Positions 42,513 through 50,533 of a DNA stretch of 64,000 nt are shown here, one piece after another (positions within the stretch are counted from its first letter, which is position 1; the number at the start of each line of letters is the position of its first letter). The translations under genes were made by a program, and so were the position numbers. The notes beneath the pieces are model-generated. The model did not search any database. It had not been told where the DNA came from and saw only the letters and a program-made list of their open reading frames with translations. This DNA comes from Sinorhizobium fredii USDA 205 (lineage in GTDB: Bacteria > Pseudomonadota > Alphaproteobacteria > Rhizobiales > Rhizobiaceae). The stretch is from assembly GCF_001461695.1 (NCBI RefSeq), contig NZ_AUTC01000146.1, forward strand, positions 299,707 to 363,706. Direction: 5' to 3'.

Positions 42513-44024
42513 ATGAGCGAAACCGGCATATACGATCTTTTCGTCATTGGCGGCGGGATCAACGGCGCGGGTATTGCCCGCGATGCGGCGGGGCGGGGGC
42601 TCTCCGTCCTGCTCTGCGAGAAGGACGATCTCGCTCAGGGCACCAGTTCGCGTTCCGGAAAGCTCGTCCATGGCGGTTTGCGCTATCTCGAATACTACGA
42701 ATTCCGGCTGGTGCGCGAGGCGCTGATCGAGCGCGAGGTGCTCCTGGAATCGGCGCCGCATATCATCTGGCCGATGCGCTTCGTGCTGCCGCACAATCCC
42801 GTCGACCGGCCGGCCTGGCTCGTCCGTCTCGGGCTTTTTCTCTATGACCATCTCGGCGGCCGCGAGCGCCTGCCGGGCACGCGGACGCTCGACCTCAGGA
42901 CGGCGCCGGAAGGCGCGCCGATCAAATCGGCCTATCGCAGGGCTTTCGAATATTCCGACTGTTGGGTGGACGATGCCCGGCTTGTCGTCCTGAACGCGCT
43001 CGATGCCGAGAAGAAGGGCGCCCGGATCCTGACGCGCACCGCCTGTACCAGCATCCGCCGCCGTGGCGATCATTGGCATATCGAGATGACCAACGCAGGG
43101 ACGGGCGCGAAGACCGAGGTCAACGCGCGCTGCGTCGCCAACACCGCCGGCCCCTGGGTCAACGACGTGATCGGCCGGATTGCCGGGCTCAATTCCCGCC
43201 GCAGCGTTCGGCTCGTCAAGGGCAGCCATATCGTCGTGCCGAAGTTCTGGGAGGGGCGGCAGGCCTATCTTGTCCAGAATCCCGACAAGCGCGTCATCTT
43301 CATCAACCCTTATCAGAACGATCTGGCACTGATCGGCACTACCGACATCCCCTATGAGGGACGGCCGGAGGACGTCGCCGCCGACGCCGAAGAGATCGGC
43401 TACCTGCTGAAGTCGGTGAACCGCTATTTCAAGCAGCAGCTCGCCGATGCGGACATCATCCAGAGCTTCTCCGGGGTCCGGCCGCTCTATGACGATAACG
43501 CCGAAAATCCTTCGGCGGTGACGCGCGACTATATATTCGAGCTCGATGCGGCAGAGGGCGAGGCGCCGCTGCTTTCCGTTTTCGGCGGCAAGATCACCAC
43601 CTTCCGCAAGCTTTCCGAGCATGCACTGGAGCGGTTGAACCCCTTTTTTCCGAAGATCGGACCGGCCTGGACGGCGCGTGCCCATTTGCCGGGCGGCGAT
43701 ATGGTGGACGCGGATTTCGATCAGTTCCTCGGCGAGCTTCGGACCCGCTATCGCTGGCTGCCGGCCGATCTCGCCAAGCATTATGCGAGGCTCTACGGCA
43801 CGCGGACCCACGAACTGATCGGCGGCGCTACGTCGCTCGAGGAGCTCGGCGCGGCCTTCAGCCGGCTCTTCCGCGAGCGGGAAGCCCGCTTCCTGATCGA
43901 AACCGAATGGGCGCGGACGGCGGAGGATCTGCTTGAGCGCCGGACGAAGCATGGCCTGCACATGAGCGAAGCCGAAAAGCGGGCCTTCAGCGGCTGGCTC
44001 GAGGGCCAGCAGGCGGCAGCATGA
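42513..44024 (+). CDS. eryB: Erythritol-phosphate dehydrogenase (GlpD-like flavoprotein)
   Basis: A 503-aa FAD-dependent dehydrogenase related to glycerol-3-phosphate dehydrogenase. The FAD motif FVIGGGINGAGIARDAAGRG, the segment SSRSGKLVHGGLRYLE and a C-terminal DAO domain are typical. In Brucella and S. meliloti EryB oxidises L-erythritol-4-phosphate to 3-keto-L-erythrose-4-phosphate (L-3-tetrulose-4-phosphate), passing electrons to the membrane quinone pool. The start at 42513 is set by GGGGCGGGG just upstream and by the family N-terminus; the frame from 42432 lies in the preceding gene. True glpD is excluded only by context. Confidence 0.85.
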   Translation: MSETGIYDLFVIGGGINGAGIARDAAGRGLSVLLCEKDDLAQGTSSRSGKLVHGGLRYLEYYEFRLVREALIEREVLLESAPHIIWPMRFVLPHNPVDRPAWLVRLGLFLYDHLGGRERLPGTRTLDLRTAPEGAPIKSAYRRAFEYSDCWVDDARLVVLNALDAEKKGARILTRTACTSIRRRGDHWHIEMTNAGTGAKTEVNARCVANTAGPWVNDVIGRIAGLNSRRSVRLVKGSHIVVPKFWEGRQAYLVQNPDKRVIFINPYQNDLALIGTTDIPYEGRPEDVAADAEEIGYLLKSVNRYFKQQLADADIIQSFSGVRPLYDDNAENPSAVTRDYIFELDAAEGEAPLLSVFGGKITTFRKLSEHALERLNPFFPKIGPAWTARAHLPGGDMVDADFDQFLGELRTRYRWLPADLAKHYARLYGTRTHELIGGATSLEELGAAFSRLFREREARFLIETEWARTAEDLLERRTKHGLHMSEAEKRAFSGWLEGQQAAA

Positions 44025-44038
44025 GAAAGGGGCAGGCG

Positions 44039-45094
44039 ATGTTGCGAAGCTCCGAATTCGAAGCGCTTCTGGATCTGTCGGCGCGCATCGGCGCCGATCC
44101 GGAGCTTGTCCAGGGTGCCGGCGGCAATACCTCGATCAAGGAGGGCGATACCCTCTGGATCAAGGCTTCTGGACTCTGGCTCGCCCAGGCGCGTACAGAT
44201 GACATCATGGTGCCGGTCGCCCTCGACCCATTGCTCGATGCCCTGGAGCGAGACGATCCGGCGGCGGAGAAGGCCCAGGATTTTGTCATCCGGGAGCTCA
44301 ATCCTTCCGGTCTCAGGCCGTCGATCGAGACCACGGTGCACGCGCTGTTGCCGCAGAAGGTGGTGATCCATGTCCATTGCGTGGCGACGATCGCAGCCGT
44401 GGTGCAGACCAATGCTGCGGCGATCGCGGCCGATAGACTTGACGACATTCCCTACGCCTTCGTTCCCTATGCCCGCCCCGGCCTGCCGCTTGCGAGAGCG
44501 ATCGGCGAACGAATCGATGCGGAGACGTCCGTGCTGGTGCTCGGCAATCACGGCCTCGCGGTCGCCGGCGATACGATCGAGGACGCGGCGCTTCTTCTTG
44601 TCGAGGTCTCGGATCGTTTTGGCGGACTCGTGCGCCAGGCTCCGGCGGCTGATTTTCCGGCGCTTGCGCGCCTGGCCGTCAACAGCGCCTATAGACTTCC
44701 GGATGACGAAAGGCTGCATGATGCCGCGACCGACCTCGAAAGCTGCAGGATCGCCGCCGGCGGCAGCCTCTATCCCGACCATGTGATCTTTCTCGGCAAG
44801 GGTTCGGTCATCGCCGCGCCGGGGGATACGGCTCTTTCAGTCGAGGAACGTTTTCGTGGCGCAGGAGGGACGCTGCCGCCGCTCCTTCTGTTCCCCGGCA
44901 AGGGGGCGTTAGTGCTGAAGGATGCGTCGGCCGGCGCGCTTGCCATGGCCCGCTGCCTTTCGGATGTCGCCGCGCGCATTCCGGCGAGCGCTCGACTGCG
45001 CTATCTGACGGATGCCGAAAATGCCGAGCTGCTCGGCTTGGATGCGGAGAAATACCGCCAGCAGCTGAACCGGGCCGGGCAGGTGCTGCAATGA
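44039..45094 (+). CDS. Class II aldolase/adducin family protein
   Basis: A 351-aa protein with a class II (zinc) aldolase fold in the first 220 residues. Metal-binding histidines appear in VIHVHCVAT and NHGLAV, and GNTSIKEGD is the phosphate-binding segment near the N-terminus. The C-terminal 130 residues are an extension of unclear role. The start at 44039 (MLRSSEF) has AAAGGGG about 8 nt upstream; an ATG at 44021 overlapping the eryB stop is also possible. The fold suggests cleavage or epimerisation of a ketose-phosphate, fitting ribulose- or xylulose-phosphate from pentitols rather than erythritol. Confidence 0.78.
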   Translation: MLRSSEFEALLDLSARIGADPELVQGAGGNTSIKEGDTLWIKASGLWLAQARTDDIMVPVALDPLLDALERDDPAAEKAQDFVIRELNPSGLRPSIETTVHALLPQKVVIHVHCVATIAAVVQTNAAAIAADRLDDIPYAFVPYARPGLPLARAIGERIDAETSVLVLGNHGLAVAGDTIEDAALLLVEVSDRFGGLVRQAPAADFPALARLAVNSAYRLPDDERLHDAATDLESCRIAAGGSLYPDHVIFLGKGSVIAAPGDTALSVEERFRGAGGTLPPLLLFPGKGALVLKDASAGALAMARCLSDVAARIPASARLRYLTDAENAELLGLDAEKYRQQLNRAGQVLQ

Positions 45095-46374
45095 GCGAGG
45101 AAGGCGGGCTCGTCCTCGGCATCGACATCGGCACGTCCGGCGCCCGTGCCGTTGCGATGGATAGCGCTGGCGAAATCGTCGCGTCGGGCGCCGCCAAACT
45201 TGCCGCCTTCTCTCCTGACCATCGTGATCCGCTCGGCTGGTGGAAGGCCGTGCATGCAGCCCTTCTGGAGACGCTCGCGGCGATCGATCCGGCGCGCGTG
45301 CGTGCGATCAGCATTGACGGCACCTCCGGCACGATGCTGCCGGTTACCGCCGATGGAGCGCCGCTTGCGACGCCACTGATGTACAACGATCCGGTCGCCG
45401 ACCCTGCCATTCTCGACCGCATCACCGCGCAAGCGCCGAAGGAAAGCGCCGCGCACGGCACGACCTCCGGTCTCGCCAAGCTGCTGGCGTTTCAAGCGCT
45501 CCCCAGCGTCTTCCGCGTGATCCACCAGGCGGATTGGCTCGCCGGGCATTTTACCGGCCTCTACGACATTACCGACGAGAACAACGCGCTGAAGACCGGC
45601 TACGATCCGCTCAGCCGACGCTGGCCGGACTGGCTCGCCCGCACCGGTGCGCGAACCGAACTGCTGCCGGACGTTCTGCCGGCCGGCGCGCCCGCTGCAA
45701 CGATCTCGCCGGCGGCGGCGGAAGCCTTTGGGCTGCCGGGCGATACGGTTGTCGTTGCCGGCACGACGGACGGCTGTGCCTCGTTCCTGGCCACCGGCGC
45801 GGACAGGCCCGGTGACGGCGTCAGCGCGCTCGGCACGACCCTGACGGTGAAGATGCTGTCGGACCGGCCGCTATTTGCCCCGGACTATGGGCTCTACAGT
45901 CACCGGATCGGCGACATGTGGCTTGCCGGTGGTGCCTCCAATACGGGCGGTGCGGTGCTTGCTGCGCATTTCAGCGCAGAGCGGATCGCCGAACTTTCGG
46001 CGGCAATCGATCCGAACACGGAGACGGGCCTCGATTTCTACCCGTTGACGAAGCCCGGCGAACGCTTCCCGATCGCGGATCCCGAGCTGATGCCGCGCAT
46101 GACGCCGCGCCCGGCCGATGACGGGGAATTCCTGAAGGCGATCTTCGAAGGGATCGCCGGCGTCGAGGCGCTAGCCTATGAACGGCTCGTTTCGCTCGGC
46201 AGTCCTCCGCTCCGCTCGGTCCGCACCGTCGGCGGCGGCGCCAGGAATCCGGCCTGGACGGCGATCCGCGCGCGCAGCCTCGGCGTGCCGTTTCTGCCGA
46301 CGCAATCCGAGGAGGCGGCCGCCGGCACGGCGTGGCTTGCGCTATCCGGCGCGAGAAAGGCGGGAGTGCTATGA
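45091..46374 (+). CDS. FGGY-family carbohydrate kinase (D-ribulokinase-like)
   Basis: A 427-aa sugar kinase, shorter than EryA and lacking parts of the C-terminal domain. The phosphate loops GIDIGTSGARAVAMD and ALGTTLTVK and the adenosine segment VGGGARNPAW are intact. The compact size matches the bacterial/plant D-ribulose kinase group of FGGY enzymes. In the polyol locus this fits phosphorylation of D-ribulose from ribitol or of L-xylulose from L-arabitol. The ATG overlaps the aldolase stop and the stop overlaps the next gene, each by 4 bp. Confidence 0.8.
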   Translation: MSEEGGLVLGIDIGTSGARAVAMDSAGEIVASGAAKLAAFSPDHRDPLGWWKAVHAALLETLAAIDPARVRAISIDGTSGTMLPVTADGAPLATPLMYNDPVADPAILDRITAQAPKESAAHGTTSGLAKLLAFQALPSVFRVIHQADWLAGHFTGLYDITDENNALKTGYDPLSRRWPDWLARTGARTELLPDVLPAGAPAATISPAAAEAFGLPGDTVVVAGTTDGCASFLATGADRPGDGVSALGTTLTVKMLSDRPLFAPDYGLYSHRIGDMWLAGGASNTGGAVLAAHFSAERIAELSAAIDPNTETGLDFYPLTKPGERFPIADPELMPRMTPRPADDGEFLKAIFEGIAGVEALAYERLVSLGSPPLRSVRTVGGGARNPAWTAIRARSLGVPFLPTQSEEAAAGTAWLALSGARKAGVL

Positions 46375-47216
46375 GCGCCGTCCGCACCATCCCCGGCCTG
46401 TCGGCGATCGCCGACGCCTATGATGCCTTCGTGATCGACCAGTTCGGCGTCTTGAGGGACGGGCGCGAGCCTTATCCGGGTGCCGCCGACACGCTCGTCC
46501 GCCTGAGGAAGGCAGGAAAGCGGATCATCATTCTATCGAATTCCGGCAAACGCTCGGCGGAAAATGACCGCCGCCTGGCGGAACTTGGCTTCGAGCCCGG
46601 CAGCTGGGACTGGTTCCTGACCTCGGGCGAGGTTGCCTGGCAGCTCCTGAAGCGGGAAGGGGCGGTCACGGCGGGGGGAACGCGGAAATGCCTGCTGATC
46701 AGCCGCGACGGAGACCTGTCACCGCTGAAGGGTCTCGATCTCGTCCGCACCGAGAGCGGCGAGGAGGCCGATATCGTGCTGCTCGCGGGAAGCGAAGGCG
46801 ACGTCCATCCGCTTGTCCATTACGAGAACTTGCTTCGACCAGCGGCGCGGCGCGGCGTCCCTTGCCTCTGCACCAACCCGGACAAAGTGATGCTGACGCG
46901 GAGAGGCCAGGCCTTCGGCGCAGGGCGCATTGCCGAGCTCTATGAGGGGCTCGGTGGCAAGGTACGCTGGATCGGCAAGCCGTTCCCCGACATCTACGAC
47001 TTCGCGCTCGATTTCCTCGGCCGGCCCGATCCGGCACGGGTCTGCGCGATCGGCGACAGCGTCGAGCATGACATTGCCGGCGCGGCGGCCGTTGGCCTCG
47101 GTTCGGTATTGGTGACCACCGGCATTCTCGAGCACCAGTCGGAGGATGAGCGGCGGCGGCTCTTCGCCACGCACGCTGCGACCCCCGATTTCATTCTGCC
47201 AAAATTTCTCTGGTAG
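46371..47216 (+). CDS. HAD superfamily IIA phosphatase
   Basis: A 281-aa hydrolase with motif I as IDQFGVLRDG (Asp nucleophile), motif II LSNSGKR, and motif IV GDSVEHDIAGA. The class IIA cap lies between motifs II and III. Motif I has Phe where most HAD phosphatases have the second Asp; this is usual for the TIGR01459 subgroup. It may dephosphorylate a dead-end sugar phosphate of the pathway. Start at 46371 overlaps the kinase stop by 4 bp; the frame from 46332 starts inside that gene. Confidence 0.82.
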   Translation: MSAVRTIPGLSAIADAYDAFVIDQFGVLRDGREPYPGAADTLVRLRKAGKRIIILSNSGKRSAENDRRLAELGFEPGSWDWFLTSGEVAWQLLKREGAVTAGGTRKCLLISRDGDLSPLKGLDLVRTESGEEADIVLLAGSEGDVHPLVHYENLLRPAARRGVPCLCTNPDKVMLTRRGQAFGAGRIAELYEGLGGKVRWIGKPFPDIYDFALDFLGRPDPARVCAIGDSVEHDIAGAAAVGLGSVLVTTGILEHQSEDERRRLFATHAATPDFILPKFLW

Positions 47217-47230
47217 CCAGGAGACCGGCC

Positions 47231-48157
47231 ATGGCCTTCACGCTGTCGCTCAATACCAATCCTCTCGTCAACCGCTTTGCCGAGCCGGACGACCTGATCG
47301 ACACGATCGCCGAGAGGATCCGCATCGGCTACGTGCAACTCACCCACGAGTTCGTCAATCCGGGCTGGCCGGCGGCGACGATCAGCAAGGTGACCCGGCA
47401 ATTCCGGACGGCCCTGGCCCGCACCGGCGTGAAGATCACCTCGGGCATGACCGGGCCCTATGGCCGGCTCAACCATTTCGGCCATCCCGACCCGGATGTG
47501 CGCCGCTACTATGTCGACTGGTTCCGGACCTTCGCCGATATCTCTGCAGAGCTCGGTGCCTCCGCCATCGGCACGCAGTTCGCGATCTTCACGCTCAAGG
47601 ATTACGACGACCCGGTGCGGCGCGAGGAATTGATGGCAATCGCCATCGACTGCTGGCGTGACGTGGCGGAGCACGCCAAGGCGGCAGGGCTTTCCTATGT
47701 CTTCTGGGAGCCGATGTCGGTCGGCCGCGAATTCGGCCATACGATCGAGGCATGCCGGGCGCTCGATCGCCGTTTCGCCGAGGCCGAGCTGCCGATCCCG
47801 ATGAAGATGATGGTCGATATAGACCACGGCGACGTGAGTTCGGACAATCCGGCCGATATCGATCCCTATGCCTGGGCGGAGGGCTTTCCGCGGCAATCGC
47901 CGATCATCCACATCAAGCAATCGTCGATGAACAAGGGTGGCCATTGGCCCTTTACCGCCGCCTACAACAGGGACGGCCGCATCACGCCGGAGCGCCTGCT
48001 CGATGCCGTCAGAAAGGGCGGCGGCACGGACAACGAGATCTGCCTGGAACTCTCGTTCCGCGAACGCGAGCCGACCGATCACCGGGTGGTGGAGATGATC
48101 CGTGAGTCGGTGGCGTTCTGGGAACCTCACATCGACACGGGGTTTAATCGTCGATAA
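47231..48157 (+). CDS. eryC: TIM-barrel tetrulose-phosphate isomerase/racemase EryC
   Basis: A 308-aa xylose-isomerase-like TIM barrel. Likely metal and catalytic ligands are Glu in YVFWEPMS, Asp/His in MVDIDHGD, His in IIHIKQ and Glu in ICLELSF. In Brucella EryC acts on the tetrulose-4-phosphate made by EryB, as one of three isomerases that lead to D-erythrose-4-phosphate. It is the last gene of the long polyol operon, 14 bp after the HAD gene. AGGAG precedes the ATG. The DeoR-tpiB-rpiB operon follows on the same strand with its own control region. Confidence 0.85.
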   Translation: MAFTLSLNTNPLVNRFAEPDDLIDTIAERIRIGYVQLTHEFVNPGWPAATISKVTRQFRTALARTGVKITSGMTGPYGRLNHFGHPDPDVRRYYVDWFRTFADISAELGASAIGTQFAIFTLKDYDDPVRREELMAIAIDCWRDVAEHAKAAGLSYVFWEPMSVGREFGHTIEACRALDRRFAEAELPIPMKMMVDIDHGDVSSDNPADIDPYAWAEGFPRQSPIIHIKQSSMNKGGHWPFTAAYNRDGRITPERLLDAVRKGGGTDNEICLELSFREREPTDHRVVEMIRESVAFWEPHIDTGFNRR

Positions 48158-48209
48158 AGATCACAGATAATAGTAACAAAATATCACAGCATAAGTTGAA
48201 AAATCACAA
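48156..48209 (+). promoter_or_regulatory. Triple direct-repeat operator of the DeoR-tpiB-rpiB operon
   Basis: Three copies of a unit AAAnATCACA: AAAGATCACAG (48156-48166), AAATATCACAG (48179-48189) and AAAAATCACAA (48199-48209), spaced 23 and 20 bp. The stretch is AT-rich compared with its surroundings and lies 50-105 bp before the DeoR start. DeoR-family regulators typically bind such direct repeats and control their own operon. The second unit also resembles AAAATATCAC upstream of the SorC gene (33158-33167). Confidence 0.6.
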
Positions 48210-48260
48210 CGTCATGTTATGTTCTTAGGTGCGGGGGCTGGACCCGCACCGAAAGGGACA

Positions 48261-49052
48261 ATGACAGTGAAGCCGGAAGACAGGCGACAGGCGATCATGG
48301 ACGTTTTGATGGAGGCGGGAACGGCCTCCGTCGAAGACCTCGCCATTCGCTTCGGCGTCAGCAAGATGACCGTGCATCGCGACCTCGACGACCTGGAACA
48401 GGCTGGTCTGTTGCGCAAGGTCCATGGCGGCGCGTCGATCCAGTCGAGCCCGCAGTTCGAGAGCGATTTCCGTTACCGCGAGAAGATCGCCACGGCCGAG
48501 AAGCGGCGGATTGCCGAACATGCCGTGACGCTGATCGAGCCGGGCCAGAGCGTCATCATCGACGACAGTTCCACCGCCGGGGCGATCGCCGCCTGTCTCA
48601 AGGACATCCGCCCGCTCACCGTCATCACCAACAATCTCGGTGTCATTGCCGAACTGTCGGGAGCGCCGGGCATCAACCTGATCGCCCTCGGCGGCCAGTA
48701 CAGCAAGAAATTCAACGGCTTCTTCGGCATCGTCACCGAGGAGGCGCTGCGCTCGCTGCGTGCGGACGTCGCCTTCCTGTCGAGTTCGGCGATCGAAGGC
48801 GCAACCGCCTTCCATCAGGACCAGGAGGTCGTGCAGACCAAGCGCCAGATGGTGAAGTCGGCGACGTGCAAATACCTGCTCGTCGACCACGACAAGTTCG
48901 GCCGCGCAGCTCTGCACTACCTGACCGGGCTCGAGGTCTTCGATGCGGTGCTGACCGGCAGCGAGGTTTCGGAAGACCATGCCGCAGCGCTCGGCGAGGC
49001 GGGCGTCAAGCTCATCACCGTCGACAATCGAAAAATAGCGGAGAAGGCATGA
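48261..49052 (+). CDS. DeoR-family transcriptional regulator of the tpiB-rpiB operon
   Basis: A 263-aa regulator. The N-terminal helix-turn-helix reads RRQAIMDVLMEAG then VEDLAIRFGVSKMTVHRDLDDLE, and the C-terminal part is the sugar-phosphate sensing domain (VIIDDSSTAGAIA, ITNNLGVIAEL). The start at 48261 (MTVKPED) with GAAAGGG upstream is preferred to an earlier in-frame start at 48219. The stop overlaps tpiB by 4 bp. It corresponds by position to the DeoR-type gene (eryR) that precedes eryH-eryI in Brucella. A tetrose- or tetrulose-phosphate is the likely effector. Confidence 0.88.
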   Translation: MTVKPEDRRQAIMDVLMEAGTASVEDLAIRFGVSKMTVHRDLDDLEQAGLLRKVHGGASIQSSPQFESDFRYREKIATAEKRRIAEHAVTLIEPGQSVIIDDSSTAGAIAACLKDIRPLTVITNNLGVIAELSGAPGINLIALGGQYSKKFNGFFGIVTEEALRSLRADVAFLSSSAIEGATAFHQDQEVVQTKRQMVKSATCKYLLVDHDKFGRAALHYLTGLEVFDAVLTGSEVSEDHAAALGEAGVKLITVDNRKIAEKA

Positions 49053-49816
49053 GCAAGTCGCGGCTCTGGGTCGGCACCAGCTGGAAGATGAACAAGACGC
49101 TCTCGGAGGCGATGGCCTTCGCCGAGGGGCTGGCTGCTGCCGATGAGGAGCGTGATCCACGCATCCAGCGTTTCGTCATTCCGCCGTTCACGGCAGTCCG
49201 CCAGGTGAAGGAGAGGCTGAAGGCGACGAGCGTCAAGGTTGGTGCGCAGAACATGCATTGGGAGGATGCCGGTGCCTGGACGGGCGAGATCTCTCCCTTG
49301 ATGCTGAAGGATTGCGGGCTCGATCTTGTCGAGCTCGGTCATAGCGAGCGGCGCGAACATTTCGGCGAGACCGATCGCACCGTCGGCCTCAAGACGGCGG
49401 CGGCCGTCAGGCACGGTCTCGTTCCGCTGATCTGCATTGGCGAAACGCTCGCCGAACGGGAGGAGGGCGCGGCGGATGCGGTCTTGAAGCGTCAGGTGGA
49501 AGGCGCGTTCGCTCTCCTCGAGGGCGCCGCGAGACAGGCGCCGATTCTGCTCGCCTATGAGCCCGTCTGGGCGATCGGCGTCAACGGAATACCGGCCACT
49601 GCCGATTATGCCGACGCCCGCCACCGGCGGATTGCCGAGGTGGCCGAAGCGGCGCTCGGCGTCGCGGTACCGGTGCTCTACGGCGGCAGCGTCAATCCCG
49701 CAAACTGCGAGGAACTGATCGCCGAGCCCCATATCGACGGCCTCTTCATCGGCCGCTCCGCTTGGGAGGTCGGCGGCTATCTCGACATTCTGCAGCGTGT
49801 CGCCGGCGCGATCTGA
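49049..49816 (+). CDS. tpiB: Triose-phosphate isomerase-like enzyme of erythritol catabolism
   Basis: A 255-aa TIM barrel. N-terminal WVGTSWKMNK, catalytic His in LVELGHSERR, catalytic Glu in LLAYEPVWAIGVNG and phosphate-binding YGGSVNPANC are all present. In rhizobia this second tpi copy (tpiB; EryH in Brucella) acts on tetrulose-phosphate during erythritol use and is distinct from the housekeeping tpiA. ATG at 49049 overlaps the regulator stop; the frame from 48866 lies inside the regulator. rpiB follows after 41 bp. Confidence 0.92.
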   Translation: MSKSRLWVGTSWKMNKTLSEAMAFAEGLAAADEERDPRIQRFVIPPFTAVRQVKERLKATSVKVGAQNMHWEDAGAWTGEISPLMLKDCGLDLVELGHSERREHFGETDRTVGLKTAAAVRHGLVPLICIGETLAEREEGAADAVLKRQVEGAFALLEGAARQAPILLAYEPVWAIGVNGIPATADYADARHRRIAEVAEAALGVAVPVLYGGSVNPANCEELIAEPHIDGLFIGRSAWEVGGYLDILQRVAGAI

Positions 49817-49857
49817 CCGGCCGAAGGAATAGAACAAGTGCGGAAAGGAAACCCCTT

Positions 49858-50295
49858 ATGAAAATCGCAATCGGAGCCGATAGCGCAGGCAAGCCGTTGC
49901 TCGACGTCATCGCCGCCCATCTCGCCGGCCGGAGCGACGTCGAGGTCAAGGATCTGAGCCAGGCGGGTTTCTACGCCGACCTGTCGGAGCATCTCGCAAA
50001 GACGATCACCACCGGGGAGAACGACCGCGGCATCCTGATCTGCGGCACCGGCATCGGCGTCTGCATCTCCGCCAACAAGGTCCCCGGTATTCGAGCGGCA
50101 CTCACCCACGACACCTATTCGGCCGAGCGGGCGGCGAAGTCCAACAACGCGCAGATCATCACCATGGGGGCGCGGGTCATCGGCCCGGAGCTGGCGAAAT
50201 CGATCGTCGATACCTGGCTCGCCGCCGAATTCGATCCGCACGGTCCCTCGGCCGGCAATGTCCAGGCAATCGATCGGCTGGATGCCGGCAAATAG
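49858..50295 (+). CDS. rpiB: RpiB-type D-erythrose-4-phosphate/ribose-5-phosphate isomerase
   Basis: A 145-aa RpiB/LacAB-family isomerase. MKIAIGADSAGKPLLDVI, the active-site Cys in ILICGTGIGVCISANK and the segment AALTHDTYSAERAAKSNNAQ are typical. In the erythritol pathway this protein (EryI in Brucella) produces D-erythrose-4-phosphate, which enters the pentose phosphate pathway. It ends the operon and is followed by a hairpin at 50350-50367. AAAGGAA lies before the ATG at about 9 nt. Confidence 0.92.
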   Translation: MKIAIGADSAGKPLLDVIAAHLAGRSDVEVKDLSQAGFYADLSEHLAKTITTGENDRGILICGTGIGVCISANKVPGIRAALTHDTYSAERAAKSNNAQIITMGARVIGPELAKSIVDTWLAAEFDPHGPSAGNVQAIDRLDAGK

Positions 50296-50349
50296 AGTTC
50301 CGTTTTCCGCATCGCACGTGATCCTCCCTCGTGCGGAGCGGCGTTGACG

Positions 50350-50367
50350 CCCGGCAGCAATGCCGGG
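50350..50367 (+). terminator. Terminator-like hairpin after rpiB
   Basis: CCCGGCA (50350-50356) pairs with TGCCGGG (50361-50367) around GCAA and is followed by TGTTTG. The T-run is short, so termination may be partial. It ends the polyol locus. Confidence 0.6.
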
Positions 50368-50434
50368 TGTTTGCGTTCACGGACTACCGGTCGCTTCCGA
50401 TGCTGAGGCCGGGCGCCCCCTCGACGCCGCGACA

Positions 50435-50533
50435 GTTTTCCTTAAATCGCGTTCGATTTGAGGACAGAAACATGCAGCGATTTAAAGTGCTACAGAGACC
50501 CTTTGTGCGTCTGAAAGACGCACGGCGCTGTAG
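50435..50533 (+). repeat. RIME-like dispersed repeat, copy C
   Basis: Runs from GTTTTCCTTAAATCG through CGATTTGAGG and CATGCAGCGATTTAAAGTGC to TACAGAGACC, then the hairpin GTGCGTCTGAAAGACGCAC and GGCGCTGTAG. Same orientation as copy B. It overlaps the last about 17 codons of the AraC-type gene on the opposite strand. Confidence 0.8.

Noticed and set aside
42513..44024. Housekeeping glycerol-3-phosphate dehydrogenase GlpD
   Set aside because: The position inside the ery operon and absence of glpK/glpF neighbours favour EryB.
49049..49816. Housekeeping triose-phosphate isomerase TpiA
   Set aside because: Coupling to a DeoR gene and rpiB at the end of the ery locus identifies the second, erythritol-specific copy.
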